Assembly (NCBI RefSeq): GCF_000972385.1
Contig: NZ_JXTE01000034.1
Coordinates: 1-64,000 of the forward strand
Reading direction: 5' to 3'
DNA: 64,000 bases
From: Streptomyces sp. WM6386
GTDB taxonomy: Bacteria > Actinomycetota > Actinomycetes > Streptomycetales > Streptomycetaceae
Positions 62,114 through 64,000 of this stretch are shown piece by piece. The notes beneath the pieces were generated by a model, which was not told the origin of the DNA, did no database searches, and was given only the letters and a program-made list of their open reading frames with translations. Numbering within the stretch: position 1 is the stretch's first letter; the number at the start of each line of letters is the position of its first letter. Made by a program: the position numbers and the translations under genes.

Positions 62114-62635
62114 ATGCGCCGTACCGTCCGCATGCTGACCGGCACCGCGCTCGCCGTCGCGGCCGCGGGGCTGGTCGCCGCACCGGTGTACGCCGCGGAC
62201 GCCGGGAGCCTGGAGGTGTACCCGTCCTCGGTCGTGCCCGGCGGACAGGTCACGGTGAACACGGCGGCGTGCGAGGACGGCGACACCGCGGCGGGCGACG
62301 CCAGTGCGGTGGGCGCCGAACCGTTCACGCTCGCGCCGAGCACCCATGAGCAGGACGCGATCGGACAGTTCCAGGTGCCGGAGAGCGCGCAGCCGGGGAC
62401 GTACGAGATCGTCGCGACGTGCGCGGAGGGCGGCCGGCGGGTGACGGGCGACCTGGTGGTCACGCTCACGTCCACCCGTCAGCAGGTGTATCCCCGGGGA
62501 AGTGTGAAGACGGGGGTCGGTGGCGCGCTTGGCCCCGATCCCGTGCAGACCGCGGCCGGTGTGACGGCTCTCGCCGTCGCCGCCGCGGGCGGTACCTGGC
62601 TCCTGCATCGCCGGGCGAGAGGCGACGGGATCTGA
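62114..62635 (+). CDS. Secreted wall- or membrane-anchored protein next to a class F sortase
   Basis: This 173-residue protein has a signal peptide (MRRTVRMLTG to AYAADAG region, about 1-28), a beta-rich domain with two Cys, and a C-terminal segment TAAGVTALAVAAAGGTWLL followed by HRRARGDGI. That is a sorting-signal-like hydrophobic helix with a basic tail. No LPxTG is present; GGALGPDP just before the helix may be the sortase recognition site. The sortase gene follows by 115 bp, so this is its likely substrate. Function unknown. Confidence 0.75.
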   Translation: MRRTVRMLTGTALAVAAAGLVAAPVYAADAGSLEVYPSSVVPGGQVTVNTAACEDGDTAAGDASAVGAEPFTLAPSTHEQDAIGQFQVPESAQPGTYEIVATCAEGGRRVTGDLVVTLTSTRQQVYPRGSVKTGVGGALGPDPVQTAAGVTALAVAAAGGTWLLHRRARGDGI

Positions 62636-62750
62636 CGGACACCCTCCGCTGTCCGTCCGCCGGTACCGCATGTCCCCTCCCCCTCCGGGTCCGACGCCCC
62701 TCGCGGCCCGGAGGGGGACAGGGGCAGGCCCAGCGAAAAGGAGGCTCGGC

Positions 62751-63377
62751 ATGCGCAGACATCGCAGCGCCGGCAACTTCGTCATAGCGGCGGTCACCGT
62801 CGTCGCCCTGTGCTGCGGCGCCTGGCTGCTGCGCAGTGGCGCCGCGACGCACGCACCGCCGCAGCCCTCCGCCGCCGAGGCCCGCGCCGACCACGCCGAC
62901 ACACGCTCCGCGCCCGCGCTGCCGCCCTCCCCGCCGGACCGCATCCGCATCCCGTCGATCCGCGTGAACGCCCCCCTGATGGGACTCGGACTCACCCCGA
63001 CCGGCAGCCTCGACGTCCCGCCCGCCGAGAAGGAGAACCTCGCCGGCTGGTACGAGGCCGGCACCACCCCCGGTGAGACGGGCACCGCGATCGTCGCCGG
63101 GCATGTCGACAACGCCGACGGTCCCGCCGTCTTCTACGACCTCGGCGCCCTGAAGAAGGGCAGCCCCATCGAGGTGGCCCGGCGCGACGGCGGCACTGCC
63201 GTCTTCTCGGTCGACTCCGTCGAGGTGTACGACGCCAAGGACTTCCCCGACGAAAAGGTGTACGGCGCGGCGCAACGGCCCGAGCTGCGGGTGATCACCT
63301 GCGGCGGGGGCTACTCACGGGCGACCGGCTATCAGGGCAACGTCGTCGTCTTCGCGCATCTGACCGGCAGCCGCTGA
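62751..63377 (+). CDS. Class F sortase
   Basis: This 208-residue sortase has an N-terminal signal anchor (FVIAAVTVVALCCGAWLL, about 10-27), a Pro/Ala linker, and the catalytic barrel starting RIRIPSIRVNAPL. Catalytic residues are His118 (VAGHVDN), Cys184 (LRVITCGG) and Arg190 (GYSRATG). Class F enzymes are typical of actinobacteria. ATG 62751 follows AAAAGGAGG. Its 3' end overlaps the convergent HxlR gene by 63 bp. Confidence 0.9.
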   Translation: MRRHRSAGNFVIAAVTVVALCCGAWLLRSGAATHAPPQPSAAEARADHADTRSAPALPPSPPDRIRIPSIRVNAPLMGLGLTPTGSLDVPPAEKENLAGWYEAGTTPGETGTAIVAGHVDNADGPAVFYDLGALKKGSPIEVARRDGGTAVFSVDSVEVYDAKDFPDEKVYGAAQRPELRVITCGGGYSRATGYQGNVVVFAHLTGSR

Positions 63378-63731
63378 AGCACCGTCGAGCGTGTTCGCCG
63401 AGGCACCACCGAGCATGTTCTCCTTGCCCCAGTCCCCCAGCGGCCCCAGCGCCTCGTTGAGTGTCTCGCCCCGCTCGGTCAGGGAGTACTCGACCCTCGG
63501 CGGCACCTCGTCGTACGCCTCCCGGTGCACGATGCCGTCCGCCTCCAGCTCCCGCAGATGAGCCGCGAGCACCTTCTCCGTCACCCCCGGCAGCTCCCGG
63601 CGCAGCTCGCCGAAACGGCACGGCTTCTCGTGCAGCGCCCAGAGGATGAGCACCTTCCACTTGCCGCCGATCACATCCATCGCCGCGTCGATCCCGCAGA
63701 CATACGTGCCCGGCCGCCGTGCCCTCGCCAT
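63315..63731 (-). CDS. HxlR family transcriptional regulator
   Basis: This 138-residue regulator shows CGIDAAMDVIGGKWKVLILWAL (HxlR helix with Cys12-type N-terminal Cys), RFGELRRELPGVTEKVLAAHL (recognition helix) and RVEYSLTERGETL (wing), a complete HxlR domain. A C-terminal 35-residue tail of low complexity follows. ATG 63731 follows GAGGGGG. It is divergent from the oxidoreductase gene at 63831 and probably controls it through the palindrome at 63781-63798. It overlaps the sortase 3' end by 63 bp. Confidence 0.88.
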   Translation of the reverse strand: MARARRPGTYVCGIDAAMDVIGGKWKVLILWALHEKPCRFGELRRELPGVTEKVLAAHLRELEADGIVHREAYDEVPPRVEYSLTERGETLNEALGPLGDWGKENMLGGASANTLDGASAAAGQMREDDDVALIAGRP

Positions 63732-63780
63732 GCCGCCCCCTCTTCCTGCCTGGACTCTTTCCCGGCGGTAACCACCCACT

Positions 63781-63798
63781 CTCAAGTACGTACTTGAG
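63781..63798. promoter_or_regulatory. HxlR operator
   Basis: CTCAAGTACGTACTTGAG is a perfect 18-bp palindrome between the divergent HxlR and oxidoreductase genes, 50 bp from the HxlR start and 33 bp from the oxidoreductase start. The core GTAC halves resemble HxlR-family sites. Confidence 0.65.
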
Positions 63799-63830
63799 CA
63801 GGCGCTTCCCCACGAACAACCCTAAGCGGC

Positions 63831-64000
63831 ATGACTGACAACGCCCTCACCGCCAAGACTCCGCTCACCCTCCTCGGCGCCGGTGCCATGGGCACCGCCC
63901 TCGCCCGCACCTGGCTCGCCGCCGGCCATCCCATGACCGTCTGGAACCGCACCCCCGCCCGCGCCGAGGCCCTGGCCGCCGAGGGCGCGACGGTCGCCGC
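63831..64000 (+). CDS. NAD(P)-dependent oxidoreductase, imine-reductase/6PGDH-like (partial)
   Basis: Only the first 56 codons are in the window. They read TPLTLLGAGAMGTALARTWL and MTVWNRTPARAEALAAEGA: the N-terminal Rossmann motif GAGAMG followed by the WNRT segment where Arg binds NADPH phosphate, as in beta-hydroxyacid dehydrogenases and imine reductases. It is divergent from the HxlR gene and is its probable target. The rest lies beyond 64000. Confidence 0.75.
   Translation, partial: MTDNALTAKTPLTLLGAGAMGTALARTWLAAGHPMTVWNRTPARAEALAAEGATVA

Overview
The window is high-GC chromosomal DNA of a Streptomyces-type actinomycete. Evidence: strong GC bias at third codon positions, GTG/TTG starts with purine-rich ribosome binding sites, ATGA/TGATG gene overlaps, an HrdA-like sigma factor beside dnaG, a SoxR-box FMN reductase and a GlnR-box nitrate reductase. 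No rRNA or CRISPR array was seen. Three tRNA genes are present.

Region 1 (about 0.6-13.2 kb) is a purine nucleoside uptake and salvage module: a GntR regulator and APC permease, then a deaminase-type amidohydrolase, a LacI regulator, a glutamine-amidotransferase-like protein and a DeoD-type phosphorylase, then a BMP lipoprotein with a double-ABC ATPase, two permeases and a secreted phytase-like esterase. The same 12-bp palindrome, CAAAACGTTTTG, lies before the first enzyme gene and before the transporter operon, so the LacI protein probably controls both. Region 2 (13.3-16.3 kb) holds a secreted GH5/ricin-lectin glycosidase and a class II glutamine amidotransferase.

Region 3 (about 16.25-38.5 kb) is accessory DNA behind a CAU-anticodon tRNA gene (38448-38521). 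A 46-nt copy of that tRNA's 3' end lies at 22576-22621. A diverged direct repeat of about 330 bp (22293-22621 and 38164-38493) includes it, and a third, shorter copy of the flank lies at 16254-16314. This looks like two islands stacked at one tRNA; no integrase is visible, so both are probably fixed and decaying. The outer part carries VapBC and a redox cluster (quinone oxidoreductase, old yellow enzyme, MarR, NmrA-type SDR). The inner part carries a locus for ribosides or ribose-linked compounds: nucleoside hydrolase, two PfkB-type proteins, a decayed nucleoside phosphorylase, an ABC sugar-type importer, an internally deleted ADP-ribosylglycohydrolase, YjbQ, a SIS protein and a HutC-type regulator. 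After IS1380 and SDR remnants comes a coupled peptidase/ECF-type sigma/anti-sigma operon.

Region 4 (38.7-64 kb) is mostly core chromosome: two tRNA-Asn genes, YtxH protein, sugar kinase, heterodimeric ABC exporter, hrdA, dnaG, a FAD reductase, dGTPase, a CbiX-like chelatase, a SanA/DUF218 protein, nitrate reductase, M4 protease, a SoxR-box FMN reductase, a sortase with its likely substrate, and an HxlR regulator divergent from an imine-reductase-like gene. Within it lies an unusual three-gene operon (56.2 to 52.6 kb, minus strand): a stand-alone adenylation enzyme with a TTA codon at residue 6, a membrane flavoprotein reductase and an enoyl-CoA hydratase.

The strongest leads for something undescribed are this adenylation/membrane-reductase/hydratase operon, the decaying riboside locus, and the stacked att repeats.
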